Positions 62,890 to 64,000 of a DNA stretch of 64,000 nt are shown here, piece by piece (the first letter of the stretch is position 1; each line of letters opens with the position of its first letter). This DNA comes from Nitrospirales bacterium (GTDB lineage: Bacteria; Nitrospirota; Nitrospiria; Nitrospirales; UBA8639), in assembly GCA_022825885.1 (NCBI GenBank), contig JAJDVY010000041.1, forward strand, positions 1 through 64,000, in the 5' to 3' direction. The position numbers and the translations under genes are program-made. The notes beneath the pieces are model-generated. The model was given only the letters and a program-made list of their open reading frames with translations. It did not search any database and was not told where the DNA came from.

Positions 62890-64000
62890 ATGAATAACTC
62901 GTCGAAAGAGAGAAGCGCGCCTTTGCATGTGGTTGCCCCGGACAAATTTCAGGATGAATGTGCGGTATTCGGGATTTACGGGCATCGAGAGGCTTCGAAC
63001 TTTACCTACCTGGGGTTATACGCGTTACAGCATCGCGGGCAAGAAGGGTCCGGAATCGTCTCGTCCGATGAACGGAATTTTTACACGGAAAAAGGCATAG
63101 GATTGGTATCGGATATTTTTACAAAAAAAGAAATTCGCCGGTTGCGCGGGAATAAAGCCATCGGACACAACCGGTATTCCACCGCCGGAGACAGCCACCT
63201 GCGCAACGTCCAACCGCTCACCGTGAATTTCGCATTCGGAAACCTGGCCGTGGCGCATAACGGCAATCTCACCAACGCCTGGATGCTGCGCAGTGAACTC
63301 GAAGCCTACGGTGCGATTTTTCAATCCGATTCCGATACGGAAGTGATCATCCACCTGATTGCCCATTCCAAAGGCGATACGTTACTCGACCGGTTGACCG
63401 AAGCGCTTTCCCTGGTTCGTGGGGCTTACTCGCTGGTGCTGTTGACCGATCACGCCTTGATTGCCGTGCGGGATCCTTATGGGTTCCGGCCCCTATGTTT
63501 GGGAAAATTCAAAGACGCCTGGATGGTCGCGTCGGAAACCTGTGCGTTCGATCTTATGGGCGGCGAGTTCGTGCGGGAAGTCGAGCCCGGAGAACTCATT
63601 ATCATCAACGACGACGGGATGACGTCACATCAGCCGTTTGTCCTTCCCGAAAAGCCTGCGAAATGCGTGTTTGAATACGTCTATTTTGCGAGACCGGATT
63701 CCAAAATATTCGGCGATCACGCCGTCTATCCCATTCGGAAAGCTTTGGGCCGGCAACTGGCCAAGGAAGCGTACGTGCCCGCCGACGTAGTCATTCCCGT
63801 GCCGGACTCCGGAGTGCCCGCGGCCCTGGGATATGCGGAAGGGACGGGGATTCGGTTTGAAATCGGGCTCACTCGCAACCATTACATCGGCCGGACGTTT
63901 ATCGAACCCGAACAATCCATCCGGCATTTCGGCGTGAAATTGAAATTGAACGTCGTCCCTGAAGTCCTCAAGGGACGTCGCGTCGTTGTCGTGGATGATT
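62890..64000 (+). CDS. purF: Amidophosphoribosyltransferase, 3' end beyond the window
   Basis: The open frame runs from ATG 62890 to the right edge (370 codons) with no stop. It starts MNNSSKERSAPLHVV and then DECAVFGIYGH, where Cys follows a short propeptide as in PurF; the exposed Cys is the glutaminase nucleophile. LQHRGQEGSGIV, GHNRYSTAG, GNLTN, and the PRPP-binding KGRRVVVVDD at the end are conserved. It makes phosphoribosylamine from PRPP and glutamine, the first step of purine synthesis. GGAGAGC precedes the ATG. Confidence 0.96.
   Translation, partial: MNNSSKERSAPLHVVAPDKFQDECAVFGIYGHREASNFTYLGLYALQHRGQEGSGIVSSDERNFYTEKGIGLVSDIFTKKEIRRLRGNKAIGHNRYSTAGDSHLRNVQPLTVNFAFGNLAVAHNGNLTNAWMLRSELEAYGAIFQSDSDTEVIIHLIAHSKGDTLLDRLTEALSLVRGAYSLVLLTDHALIAVRDPYGFRPLCLGKFKDAWMVASETCAFDLMGGEFVREVEPGELIIINDDGMTSHQPFVLPEKPAKCVFEYVYFARPDSKIFGDHAVYPIRKALGRQLAKEAYVPADVVIPVPDSGVPAALGYAEGTGIRFEIGLTRNHYIGRTFIEPEQSIRHFGVKLKLNVVPEVLKGRRVVVVDD

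Overview
The window reads as chromosomal DNA of a mid-GC Gram-negative bacterium. My best guess is the phylum Nitrospirota, Nitrospira-like. This is an inference from gene content: a class I fructose-bisphosphatase beside an archaeal-type class I aldolase (gluconeogenic carbon flow), an OmpL-like porin next to Amt/PII genes, a squalene/phytoene synthase coupled to a cupredoxin, several small Fe-S and copper proteins, a DUF3386 protein, and outer-membrane features (porin, lipoproteins, AsmA). No 16S rRNA or nitrite-oxidation gene is present to confirm it.

Layout. 1-1080: the last 41 codons of an IS3-type transposase, then a 9-repeat CRISPR array with no cas genes, then a small coiled-coil membrane protein. 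1190-7016: a same-strand run with a DUF3108 protein, fbp, a PIN/TRAM membrane protein, ispD, ispF, cysE and a class I aldolase. 7085-17428: a patchwork of convergent and divergent genes (glutamate dehydrogenase, truA, cell-wall amidase, NYN protein, tatD, PAP2 phosphatase, htpX, two cupredoxins, squalene/phytoene synthase, two ferredoxins). Intergenic repeats are concentrated here. 17520-29046: alanine dehydrogenase, tRNA-Pro(CGG), a rhodanese, mazG, DUF1844, the NtrY/NtrX two-component pair, rlmD, purN, tRNA-Ala(CGC), and an Rrf2 regulator with DUF2061.

30347-40253 is the nitrogen-assimilation block: porin, amtB, glnB, a second amtB and glnA. Beyond it lie two divergent genes that together look like a split glutamine-synthetase adenylyltransferase (GlnE). 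One of them carries a GlnD-like tandem ACT module at its N-terminus. Ammonium entry, PII sensing, glutamine synthesis and covalent control of glutamine synthetase therefore sit next to each other. NtrYX lies a few kilobases upstream, and glutamate and alanine dehydrogenases are also in the window. The split, ACT-fused GlnE pair is the most unusual system here.

40397-57419: clpB, a SYLF protein, YjbQ, an HD protein, a large AsmA-like protein, archease and rtcB (RNA ligation), mtnA, a DCC thiol-oxidoreductase-like protein, lipoproteins, an FAD monooxygenase, a nucleotidyltransferase-fold protein with altered metal ligands, a RHH/MazF toxin-antitoxin pair and a TPM protein. 57569-64000: DUF3386, a methyltransferase, purL, a surface-type lipoprotein, and purF running off the window edge.

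Intergenic DNA is rich in repeats: REP/MITE-like elements, a family of perfect or near-perfect palindromes of about 28 bp, and short dispersed repeats also known from unrelated bacteria. Several dyads look like operators or terminators.
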